The notes under the pieces: model-generated
The model's input: the letters and a program-made list of their open reading frames with translations, nothing else
The model's database searches: none
Told to the model about the DNA's origin: nothing
Made by a program: the position numbers and the translations under genes
Assembly: GCA_020720525.1 (NCBI GenBank)
Contig: DYON01000141.1
Location: 1 to 6,845, forward strand
DNA length: 6,845 bases
Source of the DNA: Acetofilamentum sp.
Lineage (GTDB): Bacteria; Bacteroidota; Bacteroidia; Bacteroidales; DTU049
Reading direction: 5' to 3'
Shown: in pieces, positions 1 to 6,188 of the stretch
How the letters are laid out: each line of letters starts with the position of its first letter
Position numbering within the stretch: position 1 is the first letter of the stretch

Positions 1-1
1 G

Positions 2-916
2 CTGGTGTATGGCTTCTTTTTTATTCGCCATATTCCAAGTTTGTTTAAAAAGGATACAACCGAACCAGCCAACCTCAATCGCGATACTATTCTATCTAAA
101 GAAAATATGTTTCTCGGCTTCAAAATGGATGCTTTCACCGAGGGTGTAATTGTGATGGTTTTTCTCGGAATTCTCAATTTGATTTTACTGCTTCTCAATG
201 TTTTAGATATCTCGTTCATGACCAACGGAAGCAATCTGCCAACTGATGTTACATACAGCGATTACGTACACCGTGGTGTAGGTACACTGATTGTGAGCGT
301 TATTTTCGTAATCATGATTGTAATGTATTTTTTTCGTGGAGCTCTCAATTTCTACGAAAAATCTTCATCGGTGCGATTGCTCACAACAATTTGGCTTGCT
401 CAAAACTTCATCATGCTGGCTTCAACAGCCTACCGCAATGCTTTGTATGTTTCGGAATATTCGCTTACTTATCGACGCATTGGTGTTTATGTTTGGTTGT
501 TGCTTACAGCTGTTGGTTTGCTAACTACTATTTATAAAGTAGCAGGAAAACGAAGTTCTTGGTTCTTAATCCGAACAAATGGATGGGCGTTTTTTACTGC
601 TATTTTGCTACTGGGATCGGTCAACTGGGATGTGATGATTGCCAAATACAATACACGCAATGTCAATAATATCGATTTCGAATACTTGATGAAGATGAAT
701 AACAATGCGTTGCCACTAATCTATTCTGCATCGCAAACTTCGGAGCCCGTCACTAATTTCGATTTTACCGATTCGTTCCGTACCAACCGATTTGAGTTGT
801 TGTTGATGAAAGACGATATCGACGACCGTATTATCGAATTCCGTCATAAATACGAAAACCAAAGCTGGAAGTCGTGGAATTTCGACGATATGCAAACAAT
901 GAATGTGTTAGAATAA
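2..916 (+). CDS. DUF4173-type polytopic inner-membrane protein (5' end missing)
   Basis: The C-terminal part of an integral membrane protein of unknown biochemical role. The frame is open to the left edge and the first available start is only a GTG at position 5, so the true start lies outside the window. Numbering from that GTG, hydrophobic segments lie at about residues 43-68, 90-111, 124-146, 158-179 and 186-206. A soluble tail of about 95 residues follows, ending in a Trp-rich stretch (QSWKSWNF). The pattern of a Tyr-rich hydrophobic core, VHRGVGTLIVSVIF, and the segment from ASTAYRNALYVSEY to LTYRRIG fits the DUF4173 family, which is common in Bacteroidota and usually about 500 residues long. 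That assignment is from memory of the family, not from a search. The stop TAA is followed after one base by the convergent end of rsmI, so the two transcripts must overlap or terminate inside coding sequence. Confidence 0.78.
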   Translation: MVYGFFFIRHIPSLFKKDTTEPANLNRDTILSKENMFLGFKMDAFTEGVIVMVFLGILNLILLLLNVLDISFMTNGSNLPTDVTYSDYVHRGVGTLIVSVIFVIMIVMYFFRGALNFYEKSSSVRLLTTIWLAQNFIMLASTAYRNALYVSEYSLTYRRIGVYVWLLLTAVGLLTTIYKVAGKRSSWFLIRTNGWAFFTAILLLGSVNWDVMIAKYNTRNVNNIDFEYLMKMNNNALPLIYSASQTSEPVTNFDFTDSFRTNRFELLLMKDDIDDRIIEFRHKYENQSWKSWNFDDMQTMNVLE

Positions 917-917
917 T

Positions 918-1598
918 TCAGGCTTTTGACCCTTGTATCACTACAGCTATTTCGCCCTTCACCGTTTCGCGGGCTGTAACTATAGCTGCTACTTCTGCAA
1001 TAGTTCCGCGAATGTATTCTTCGAACATTTTGCTTATTTCGCGGCAAACACAAATTTGTCGGTCGGAGCCAAAATGAGTTTCCAATTCTCCGAGTAGTTT
1101 CAACAATCGGTGTGGAGCTTCATACACAATGATGGTTACTGGAAGCGAAGCCAACCATTCGAGTTGTTTTTGACGCCCTTTTTTTAGAGGCAGAAATCCT
1201 TCGAAATAGAAACGATCGCTTGGCAAACCCGAAGCTGCCAATGCTGGAACAAAAGCTGTAGGACCCGGAAGGGCTTCGACTGCAATGTCGTTTTCGATGC
1301 AAGCGCGAACCAGCATAAAACCAGGGTCGCTAATGGCCGGAGTGCCAGCATCGGTTATGAGTGCCGCAACTTCGATGGTTTCGATGAAGCGAACAATTTG
1401 TGGTGTGATTTGATGCTCGTTGTTCTGATGGTAAGCAAACAAACGCTTTCCTTCGATGCCTAAAATGGTGAGTAGCTTACGACTGTTGCGCGTGTCTTCG
1501 CAATAAATAATGTCGGCAGCTTTGAGCACTTCGAGCGCTCGGAGAGTGATATCGCCAGCATTTCCAACTGGAACCGGAACCAATACAAGTTTTCCCAT
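918..1598 (-). CDS. rsmI: 16S rRNA (cytidine-1402 2'-O)-methyltransferase RsmI
   Basis: A SAM-dependent tetrapyrrole-methylase-fold enzyme that 2'-O-methylates C1402 of 16S rRNA in the ribosomal P site. All the family motifs are visible in order: VPVPVGNAGDITLRA (7-21), EDTR (34-37), TDAGTPAISDPG (82-93, SAM-binding region), LPGPTA (110-115), FEGFLP (132-137), YEAPHR (159-164) and CREISKMFEEYIRG (185-198), ending with KGEIAVVI. At 226 residues it is shorter than the E. coli protein (about 286) because it lacks the C-terminal extension, as is usual in Bacteroidota. The ATG is one base after the stop of the upstream porin gene, with no Shine-Dalgarno sequence, so translation is probably coupled and it is the last gene of a four-gene operon. 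No terminator is possible in the single base separating it from the convergent gene. Confidence 0.96.
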   Translation of the reverse strand: MGKLVLVPVPVGNAGDITLRALEVLKAADIIYCEDTRNSRKLLTILGIEGKRLFAYHQNNEHQITPQIVRFIETIEVAALITDAGTPAISDPGFMLVRACIENDIAVEALPGPTAFVPALAASGLPSDRFYFEGFLPLKKGRQKQLEWLASLPVTIIVYEAPHRLLKLLGELETHFGSDRQICVCREISKMFEEYIRGTIAEVAAIVTARETVKGEIAVVIQGSKA

Positions 1599-1599
1599 G

Positions 1600-2304
1600 T
1601 TAAAAATTTATTCCAATGCCAGCAACTAAATACGCTTCTTTTTGATAGGGGTTGACCGTAAATTCCGAAATCAAATTCAAACTGAATTGCTGCGGAAATT
1701 CGATTTCGCGCTCGAGTCGGAATGCAGCTTCAACAATTGCGACATCGTCGGCATACATTCCTTCGGCTGGAGTGAAACCCACGCGGAGTTCCGAATCGAA
1801 TTTATCGAGCTCGAACAACCACGACAACTCAATAAATGTGCTGTAATATTCGTCGCCAACATTGTTGAGGTCGCCAAACACATTGGTTGCCACCAAAAAT
1901 CGGAAAGGAATTTTTTCGGAACCCGGAAACCCAGCATTGAGTTCAACAATATGGCTGCTTTGGCCACTTAGGTAATTGAAAAAATCGTTTTGCAAATAAT
2001 TGCTGGCTGTGAAATAGTCGGTAACTCCAAGCATGAAATAATCGTTTTCGTACGACGCAATTAAATCTATTTCGTTCCACGACGAATAGAAATGCCACGA
2101 CGACCATGCCCCAAGACTAAAATTGCCCACCGAAAGAGTTGTATATGGCTGAATTGCAGGCGAAGGCACCAAGCGCATTCCACGCCAAATATACGAACTC
2201 ACAAAATCGGCTCCTGCTTCAACCGAGACCAAACTGTCGTTTTTTTGAGCCGAAACATGCAAAATGGAGATTAATAAGCCTAACAAAACCAGGAGCTTTT
2301 TCAT
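1600..2304 (-). CDS. TorF/Gcw_chp-like outer-membrane beta-barrel protein
   Basis: A predicted outer-membrane beta-barrel of 234 residues. The start is taken at the ATG giving MKKLLVLLGLLISILHVSAQ, a clean Sec signal peptide likely cleaved around SA/Q. The frame stays open 18 codons further upstream (to 2358), but using that start would overlap the peptidase gene and bury the signal peptide. The mature part opens with VEAGADFVSSYIWRGMRL, matching the SDYxxRG-type first strand of the TorF/Gcw_chp putative porins. It continues in alternating, aromatic-rich amphipathic strands (AWSSWHFYSSW, YENDYFMLGVTDYF, YYSTFIELSWLFEL) and ends in a strand with terminal Phe (VAGIGINF), as expected for insertion by the BAM complex. 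The substrate is unknown. It lies 10 bases after the peptidase gene and 1 base before rsmI, so it is co-transcribed with both. Confidence 0.8.
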   Translation of the reverse strand: MKKLLVLLGLLISILHVSAQKNDSLVSVEAGADFVSSYIWRGMRLVPSPAIQPYTTLSVGNFSLGAWSSWHFYSSWNEIDLIASYENDYFMLGVTDYFTASNYLQNDFFNYLSGQSSHIVELNAGFPGSEKIPFRFLVATNVFGDLNNVGDEYYSTFIELSWLFELDKFDSELRVGFTPAEGMYADDVAIVEAAFRLEREIEFPQQFSLNLISEFTVNPYQKEAYLVAGIGINF

Positions 2305-2314
2305 TGCAATCGAT

Positions 2315-3643
2315 TTAAAATGAGTAAATGAAGGCTTCCAAAAGTCGATAAACTCCATTGTATGCCGTCAGGGGAACATTTTCGGGTTTGTCGTTTACGT
2401 TGTGATATTCCAAATATTCATTTCCGGTGGTATAAATAAAAAATGAGGGCACACCCTTTTTGTAGAATGGACAATGATCGCTGTTGCACGATTCGCCTCG
2501 TTCTTTTACATTGCTTATGTATTTTGCCGAATCGTTCAGACTTTTCAGCTTGGCAAATTGTGTGGGAAACTTCGTTGCATTTACAACCGTAATTCCTGTG
2601 CTTCCAGTGCCTACCATATCGAGATTAATCAGAAATTTCATTTTTTTTAAATCGACCATCGGATTTTCGGCAAAAAACGTGCTGCCATTCATACCCGTTT
2701 CTTCCGACGCCAAAGCAATAAATAGAATAGAATATCTTGGTCGAAACGAATTGTTTTTGATGTTTTTTGCCAAATCGAGCATCATTGCAATTCCCGAGGC
2801 ATTGTCGTTGCCTCCAGGAAAGATGGCAGGTCCCATTTTGCCAAGATGATCATAATGTGCGGTAATTACAATAAAACTGTCGGCAAATTCTTGGCCTTGA
2901 AGATATGCAACAACGTTATTTACTGGAAACTTTGGGAAATACTTGGCTTCGATATGGCATTCTACTTTTTTGACTGGTTTTGTCGGAAAAGCCGATGGAT
3001 GCAACCGAGCAACAAAGTATTTTTCTAAAGTTGAGTACAAAGCAACACTATAAGTATAGTTTGTCGAATCGAGCAACACTATTCCGGCTGCATTCCACGG
3101 ATTGTTGTAGGCAATATTCTGATACCATTTGTGAGCGTCGGCATCCGAAGCTTGATTTTTGTATAAAACCAGTACTTTCCCTTCTGCTTTTGCACTTAAT
3201 TTAGCTAATTTCTTTTTGTTTTTCCTGATTTCTTCGGTAACCGAAAGTACTGAAAAAACTCCATCGACACCACTTGTGTGAATATCGAAAATGAATTCTT
3301 TTCCTGGATTCAAAGTGTCCGAATCCATTATAAGAACCGACTTTGTAATATTGTTTACCTTAATATAAAATGGCTGAAAATATTTGTCGGATACAGGTTT
3401 AATATTGTTGTGAATAAATTCGTTGCGTATGAAATTGGCAGCAGAATCGATTCCTCCGTTCTGATAACCGCGACCAGCAAATTCGACCGAGCCTAATTTA
3501 AGCATTACCTGCCGAGCGTAGCTTGAATCTTGAGCCGACGTAGAAAACGAAACAATGAAAAACAGGATTATTGCAACGATTCTGCGAAAAATCGTTGTTA
3601 ATTTTGAAAAATCTGCTTTTGACGTGCATTCGGAATGGTTCAT
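2315..3643 (-). CDS. Secreted M28-family zinc metallopeptidase with PA-like insert
   Basis: A 442-residue co-catalytic di-zinc exopeptidase (aminopeptidase-type, MEROPS M28). The N-terminus has a polar lead of about 20 residues and then a hydrophobic signal core (IVAIILFFIVSFSTSAQ, residues 22-38) with no lipobox, so it should be exported to the periplasm or beyond. Residues about 100-245 resemble a protease-associated (PA) insert. The peptidase core follows: AHYDHLG (first Zn ligand H263, D265), GGNDNASG (bridging D280), ASEETG (general base E314, Zn ligand E315), NLDMVG (D342) and YHNVNDKPEN (H414). Every expected zinc ligand is present, so the enzyme should be active. Residue roles are inferred from the family. 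Two cysteines (386 and 391) flank the NSDH segment near the active site. It is the second gene of the operon, 14 bases after the 281-residue protein and 10 bases before the porin gene. Confidence 0.93.
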   Translation of the reverse strand: MNHSECTSKADFSKLTTIFRRIVAIILFFIVSFSTSAQDSSYARQVMLKLGSVEFAGRGYQNGGIDSAANFIRNEFIHNNIKPVSDKYFQPFYIKVNNITKSVLIMDSDTLNPGKEFIFDIHTSGVDGVFSVLSVTEEIRKNKKKLAKLSAKAEGKVLVLYKNQASDADAHKWYQNIAYNNPWNAAGIVLLDSTNYTYSVALYSTLEKYFVARLHPSAFPTKPVKKVECHIEAKYFPKFPVNNVVAYLQGQEFADSFIVITAHYDHLGKMGPAIFPGGNDNASGIAMMLDLAKNIKNNSFRPRYSILFIALASEETGMNGSTFFAENPMVDLKKMKFLINLDMVGTGSTGITVVNATKFPTQFAKLKSLNDSAKYISNVKERGESCNSDHCPFYKKGVPSFFIYTTGNEYLEYHNVNDKPENVPLTAYNGVYRLLEAFIYSF

Positions 3644-3657
3644 AATTTCAATTTTTG

Positions 3658-4503
3658 TTACATAAAACGTCGTTGAATGAATCGTTCTAATTTGGCAACT
3701 ATTTCTGTTTTTTCGGTGCTGTTGTATTTTACCAAATGAGCGTGCAAAATGCCAATGGCCATGTCAATATTCATTGTGGCATTTATTTGAGCAATCATTT
3801 CGTCGTATTCTTTCATTTGACCTTTGAACAATTCGTTTACAAACATAAATTTGTCGTTGATTCCGATGGCTGTTTTCAGGTTTGTAACAGGAGTTTCGTT
3901 CATTTTTTGATTGAATCCTTGCTGATTGGCTTTCAATTGGTCGTTGATGCTCATCTCCTCTTTTTTGTGCTTTTCGGCCACCGAAACCGTCTGCGAAAAT
4001 AAATCGGGTTCTTTTGTGACTTGCTCAATTTCGACAGTTGTTTCTTGAGTTGTTTCAACTACCACCTCCACTTGTTTTCTTTCGGGAATAGCAACAATTT
4101 CCTGCTCAAATACTGGCTCAACTATTTGTTCCTCAATAACTTCTTTGTCTTGGAAAGCAATGGGCTCTTCGTGAATTGCTTGTTCCGTTATGGTATCTTC
4201 AATCAATATTTCTTGAGGAACAACCACTTCGATGGTATGAACAACTTCGGATATCATTGCAACGTTTTGGTCGGGAATTGCATCGGGCTGTACAAACGAA
4301 TTAAACGACGATGGTTCGGCAAAATCTTTCCGATTTGCTTCGTCGAGTATTTGAACTTCGCGGTACAATTTTCTGATTTGTTCCAAGAGTAAATCAATAT
4401 CTATTGGCTGGATATATCCTTCGGTTGAGGTTACATTTGCAGCCATTTCAACCAGCGATTCCAGCGATCCGATTATTCCATTTTTAATTATTTCGTGTGC
4501 CAT
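3658..4503 (-). CDS. Conserved Bacteroidota protein of unknown function with acidic linker
   Basis: A 281-residue cytoplasmic protein (no signal peptide or membrane segment) that I cannot assign a function. It has three parts. Residues 1-60 are a helical N-terminal segment ending in a coiled-coil-like stretch (DIDLLLEQIRKLYREVQILDEA). Residues about 65-175 are a low-complexity Val/Ile/Glu/Pro/Gln-rich linker made of short EEP-, IVEP- and VVE-like units, probably disordered. Residues about 183-281 form a conserved-looking helical domain (SINDQLKANQQ, then LKTAIGINDKFMFVNELFKGQM). The IGINDKFMFVNELF motif recurs, from memory, in uncharacterised Bacteroidota proteins with the same layout. It is the first gene of the operon. 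The ATG lies about 46 bases from a TATCTTTG -7 box on the minus strand. The start is not supported by a ribosome binding site, which is normal here. Confidence 0.85.
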   Translation of the reverse strand: MAHEIIKNGIIGSLESLVEMAANVTSTEGYIQPIDIDLLLEQIRKLYREVQILDEANRKDFAEPSSFNSFVQPDAIPDQNVAMISEVVHTIEVVVPQEILIEDTITEQAIHEEPIAFQDKEVIEEQIVEPVFEQEIVAIPERKQVEVVVETTQETTVEIEQVTKEPDLFSQTVSVAEKHKKEEMSINDQLKANQQGFNQKMNETPVTNLKTAIGINDKFMFVNELFKGQMKEYDEMIAQINATMNIDMAIGILHAHLVKYNSTEKTEIVAKLERFIQRRFM

Positions 4504-4526
4504 AGCCCAAAGTGATTTGATTTTTA

Positions 4527-4534
4527 TATTTTTG
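4527..4534 (+). promoter_or_regulatory. Candidate -7 box for tdk
   Basis: TATTTTTG matches TAnnTTTG exactly and lies 48 bases before the tdk ATG. No -33 TTG is seen 19-20 bases upstream. It sits in an A/T-rich run where chance matches are more likely. Confidence 0.35.
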
Positions 4535-4549
4535 TGTGATATTGTGGTT

Positions 4550-4557
4550 CAAAGATA
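4550..4557 (-). promoter_or_regulatory. Candidate -7 box for the minus-strand operon
   Basis: On the minus strand this reads TATCTTTG, a perfect match to the Bacteroidota -7 consensus TAnnTTTG. It would start transcription near 4543 and give a leader of about 40 bases. No TTG is found at the expected -33 position, so the support is only the -7 element and its location. Confidence 0.45.
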
Positions 4558-4582
4558 CTCAAAGAATTGAAAAAAAACGCTT

Positions 4583-5164
4583 ATGTTCCTTGAAAAAATA
4601 AAGAAAGAAGGTCGTTCGGGTTGGATTGAAGTGATTTGCGGCTCGATGTTTTCGGGAAAAACCGAAGAGCTCATTCGCCGATTGAAACGTGCGCAGATTG
4701 CTAAAATGAAGGTTGAAATTTTTAAACCTTCCATCGATATTCGCTACGACGAAAACGATGTTGTTTCGCACGATTCGAATCACATTCATAGTACGCCAGT
4801 TGAAAACTCTAACAATATTATGATTTTGGCTCAAGATGTTGATGTTGTTGGTATCGACGAAGCACAATTTTTCGATGAAGGCTTACCAGATGTATGCAAT
4901 TACCTAGCAAACAATGGAATACGAGTTATTGTGGCTGGACTCGATATGGATTATTTAGGAAAACCCTTTGGTCCCATGCCAGCCTTGATGTCAATTGCTG
5001 AATATGTAACAAAAGTACATGCTATCTGCATGAAATGTGGCAATTTGGCTCAATACTCGCACCGTATGGTACACAATGATAAGCGAATCATGCTTGGCGA
5101 GACAGAATCGTATCAACCACTTTGCAGAAGTTGTTTTGTAGAAGAGTTCAATAAAAAGAAATAG
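4583..5164 (+). CDS. tdk: Thymidine kinase (TK1 type)
   Basis: Phosphorylates thymidine (and deoxyuridine) to the 5'-monophosphate with ATP in the cytoplasm, as part of pyrimidine nucleoside salvage. The 193-residue length is normal for bacterial type II thymidine kinases. Visible elements are the P-loop GSMFSGKT (20-27), the DEAQFF Walker B/active-site segment (92-97, probable catalytic base E93), the GLDMDYLGKPFGP loop (119-131), the structural zinc cysteines C149/C152 and C181/C184, and the thymidine-binding lasso around LGETESYQPL (171-180, Tyr177). The short pre-P-loop extension (MFLEKIKKEGRSGWIEVICG) is typical of Bacteroidota homologues and supports this ATG. It is monocistronic by layout: divergent from the operon to its left and convergent with the lipoprotein gene to its right. 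Confidence 0.97.
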   Translation: MFLEKIKKEGRSGWIEVICGSMFSGKTEELIRRLKRAQIAKMKVEIFKPSIDIRYDENDVVSHDSNHIHSTPVENSNNIMILAQDVDVVGIDEAQFFDEGLPDVCNYLANNGIRVIVAGLDMDYLGKPFGPMPALMSIAEYVTKVHAICMKCGNLAQYSHRMVHNDKRIMLGETESYQPLCRSCFVEEFNKKK

Positions 5165-5177
5165 CAACAAAAATAAT

Positions 5178-5200
5178 CTACCGAAATCGCTTTTCGGCAG
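5178..5200. terminator. Bidirectional hairpin between tdk and the lipoprotein gene
   Basis: CCGAAA (5181-5186) pairs with TTTCGG (5192-5197) across a 5-base loop. A C-T/A-G pair extends the stem beyond one mismatch. It starts 13 bases after the tdk stop and ends 21 bases from the convergent stop. The sequence following the stem is T-rich in the minus direction (TAGATTATTTTTGTTG) but not in the plus direction, so it looks like a better terminator for the lipoprotein gene than for tdk. Confidence 0.55.
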
Positions 5201-5221
5201 TTGAATAACAAACCCTCGAAA

Positions 5222-5575
5222 TTAGTTGATAAAAATGGTTTTGTTTACCGTTTTACCAGGTTCAAGGCGAATAGTTGTTTCGCCATACATTTCGGTGGTT
5301 GTTCCAGTTTGTGTGGTATCGAGCCATGCATGAACATCAAGAATAGCTTCAAGTTCAAAAATATGCTCGAATTGTCCTTGTTCATCGCATTGACCTTCAA
5401 CATTCACGTCGTATTTTTCTAGCCTTACATGCGCAAAAGGAACTACATGGGTGGTGTCGGAAGTGAGTTTTACTGTAATAATTGCTTTGGTTTCTTCAGG
5501 TTTTTTGCATCCTGTAACAAAAGTTAAGAGGAAAATTCCTGAAACAATAAGGGTTAGTGCAGCGATTCTTTTCAT
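5222..5575 (-). CDS. Small lipoprotein with an Ig-like/carboxypeptidase-regulatory-like beta domain
   Basis: A 117-residue predicted lipoprotein. The N-terminus is a type II signal peptide with a Lys-Arg start, a hydrophobic core and lipobox VTGC, giving lipidated Cys23 followed by KKPEE. The mature region of about 95 residues is predicted all-beta: ITVKLTSDTTHVVPFAHVRLEKYD, then GQCDEQGQFEHIFELEAILDVHAW, ending IRLEPGKTVNKTIFI. Strand order, the G-x-x-D-x-x-G turn and the closing PGKTVNKTI strand resemble the small carboxypeptidase-regulatory-like or CNA-B-like beta sandwiches found on Bacteroidota cell-envelope lipoproteins. This fold call is by eye. The substrate or partner is unknown. It is single-gene by layout, with its own promoter candidate (5616-5623) and a terminator hairpin shared with tdk. 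Confidence 0.82.
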   Translation of the reverse strand: MKRIAALTLIVSGIFLLTFVTGCKKPEETKAIITVKLTSDTTHVVPFAHVRLEKYDVNVEGQCDEQGQFEHIFELEAILDVHAWLDTTQTGTTTEMYGETTIRLEPGKTVNKTIFIN

Positions 5576-5615
5576 GTTTTTTTTCTTTTAAACTGAAAAA
5601 TGTGTAATTAGGTTT

Positions 5616-5623
5616 CAAACTTA
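5616..5623 (-). promoter_or_regulatory. -7 promoter box of the lipoprotein gene
   Basis: Reads TAAGTTTG on the minus strand, an exact TAnnTTTG match, 40 bases before the ATG. A partial -33 element (GTTT instead of TTTG) lies 19 bases further upstream. The implied leader is about 33 bases and A-rich next to the start codon. Confidence 0.6.
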
Positions 5624-5779
5624 CGAAGAAAATTTGGAATAGAAACATGATTTTTCCATTTGTGATTTTAATTGCCTGCAATAATGCAACTTTCTGAATT
5701 TTTTCATTACAATTTTTTTTTGCCAAGCACGCCGAGGCTACCAACTTTTTTATTAAAAATGCTGTCTGCAAAAAAATTC

Positions 5780-5809
5780 TTGCTTTTTCAAATACTTTTT
5801 GTAATTTTG
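5780..5809 (+). promoter_or_regulatory. Bacteroidota-type promoter of tRNA-Arg
   Basis: TTG at 5780-5782, a 19-base spacer and TAATTTTG at 5802-5809 match both halves and the spacing of the primary-sigma consensus of this phylum (TTTG-N19/20-TAnnTTTG). The predicted start lies about 5-7 bases downstream, just before the mature tRNA 5' end at 5822, so the 5' leader to be removed by RNase P would be very short. Confidence 0.8.
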
Positions 5810-5821
5810 CAAACTCAAAAC

Positions 5822-5895
5822 GGCCCCGTAGCTCAACTGAATAGAGTATCTGACTACGGATCAGAAGGTTTCAGGTTTGAATCCTGACGGGGTCA
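5822..5895 (+). tRNA. tRNA-Arg (anticodon ACG)
   Basis: A complete 74-base cloverleaf without encoded CCA. The acceptor stem is GGCCCCG/CGGGGTC (one G-T pair) with discriminator A5895. The D-stem is GCTC/GAGT. The anticodon stem is TCTGA/TCAGA with loop CTACGGA, anticodon ACG at 5856-5858. The variable loop is AGGTT and the T-stem TCAGG/CCTGA. A34 should be edited to inosine by TadA, so one tRNA reads CGU, CGC and CGA. Odd points: the T-loop is TTTGAAT rather than TTCRANT, and the D-loop has GA instead of GG. Position 56 is therefore U and position 19 is A, which can pair with each other. Confidence 0.96.
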
Positions 5896-5899
5896 CTAA

Positions 5900-6009
5900 G
5901 AGACAAAATCGTCTCAAAAAAAACAAACAACCCCGTGTACATTCGAGCTTGCTCGATAAGTAACACGGGGTTGTTTGTTTCATTTCCGGAGGAAATGCGA
6001 TTTTGTCTC
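5900..6009. repeat. Nested inverted repeat predicted to fold as a three-way junction
   Basis: Three exact inverted repeats are nested. Helix 1: 5900-5911 with 5998-6009 (12 bp, GAGACAAAATCG/CGATTTTGTCTC). Helix 2: 5921-5938 with 5963-5980 (18 bp, CCCCGTGT core with A/T-rich base). Its loop contains a further hairpin TCGAG-CTTG-CTCGA at 5943-5956. Helix 3: CATTTCC-GGA-GGAAATG at 5981-5997. Helix 3 directly abuts helices 2 and 1 with no unpaired base. The only junction strand is 5912-5920. The left arm of helix 1 can alternatively form a local 5-bp hairpin (5900-5915). No protein is encoded. It begins four bases after the tRNA. Confidence 0.85.
5921..5980. terminator. Probable (bidirectional) intrinsic terminator of tRNA-Arg
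   Basis: The GC-rich core CCCCGTGT/ACACGGGG is flanked by AAACAAACAA on the left and TTGTTTGTTT on the right, the usual shape of a two-way Rho-independent terminator. The T-rich tract lies within the paired arm for plus-strand transcripts. It is the first strong hairpin after the tRNA. The 24-base loop is longer than normal but is itself largely paired. Confidence 0.6.
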
Positions 6010-6023
6010 GGAATTCGGAACTA
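5935..6023 (+). repeat. 89-bp direct repeat, copy 1
   Basis: Identical over all 89 bases to 6100-6188 (offset 165). It starts inside the left arm of helix 2 (GTGTACATTCGAG) and ends at CGGAATTCGGAACTA. This copy is complete with respect to the palindrome because the left arms precede it. Confidence 0.95.
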
Positions 6024-6044
6024 GAAGGAAAAGCGAAGCTAATC

Positions 6045-6093
6045 CTGTAAACCTTTTTACAGCAATAACCATTTCTGATTTATCAGGAATGGT
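6045..6093. repeat. Two tandem hairpins in the spacer between the direct repeats
   Basis: Hairpin one is CTGTAAA (6045-6051) with TTTACAG (6056-6062), loop CCTT. Hairpin two is ACCATTTCTGA (6068-6078) with TCAGGAATGGT (6083-6093), loop TTTA, containing one G-T pair. Neither is followed by a strong T-tract on either strand, so a terminator role is uncertain. They occupy most of the 76-base spacer (6024-6099). Confidence 0.6.
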
Positions 6094-6099
6094 CATTAA

Positions 6100-6188
6100 G
6101 TGTACATTCGAGCTTGCTCGATAAGTAACACGGGGTTGTTTGTTTCATTTCCGGAGGAAATGCGATTTTGTCTCGGAATTCGGAACTA
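6100..6188 (+). repeat. 89-bp direct repeat, copy 2 (half-palindrome)
   Basis: A perfect copy of 5935-6023. It carries the right arms of helix 1 (6163-6174) and helix 2 (6128-6145), the inner hairpin (6108-6121) and helix 3 (6146-6162). It lacks the matching left arms, so it cannot form the full fold alone. Its right arms are complementary to the left arms upstream of copy 1. Confidence 0.95.

Noticed and set aside
2305..2358. Upstream start for the porin gene, extending it by 18 codons
   Set aside because: It would overlap the peptidase gene by 44 bases and place the signal peptide internally. The ATG at 2302-2304 begins a classic signal sequence.
3736..4392. Plus-strand open frames opposite the 281-residue gene
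   Set aside because: They are rich in Phe, Asn, Leu and Cys, as expected from the antisense of a Glu/Val/Gln-rich linker. They are shadows of the real gene.
5496..5771. 91-residue minus-strand frame upstream of and overlapping the lipoprotein gene
   Set aside because: It starts with TTG, runs through A/T-rich promoter sequence, overlaps the lipoprotein signal peptide in another frame, and has no recognisable features.
5900..5915. GAGAC-AAAATC-GTCTC as the tRNA terminator
   Set aside because: In the plus direction it is followed by a run of A, not T. The stronger hairpin at 5921-5980 is a better candidate.
5935..6188. Two repeats with a spacer as a minimal CRISPR array
   Set aside because: There are only two copies of 89 bp, much longer than CRISPR repeats. 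The second copy is followed by no further repeat and no cas gene is visible.
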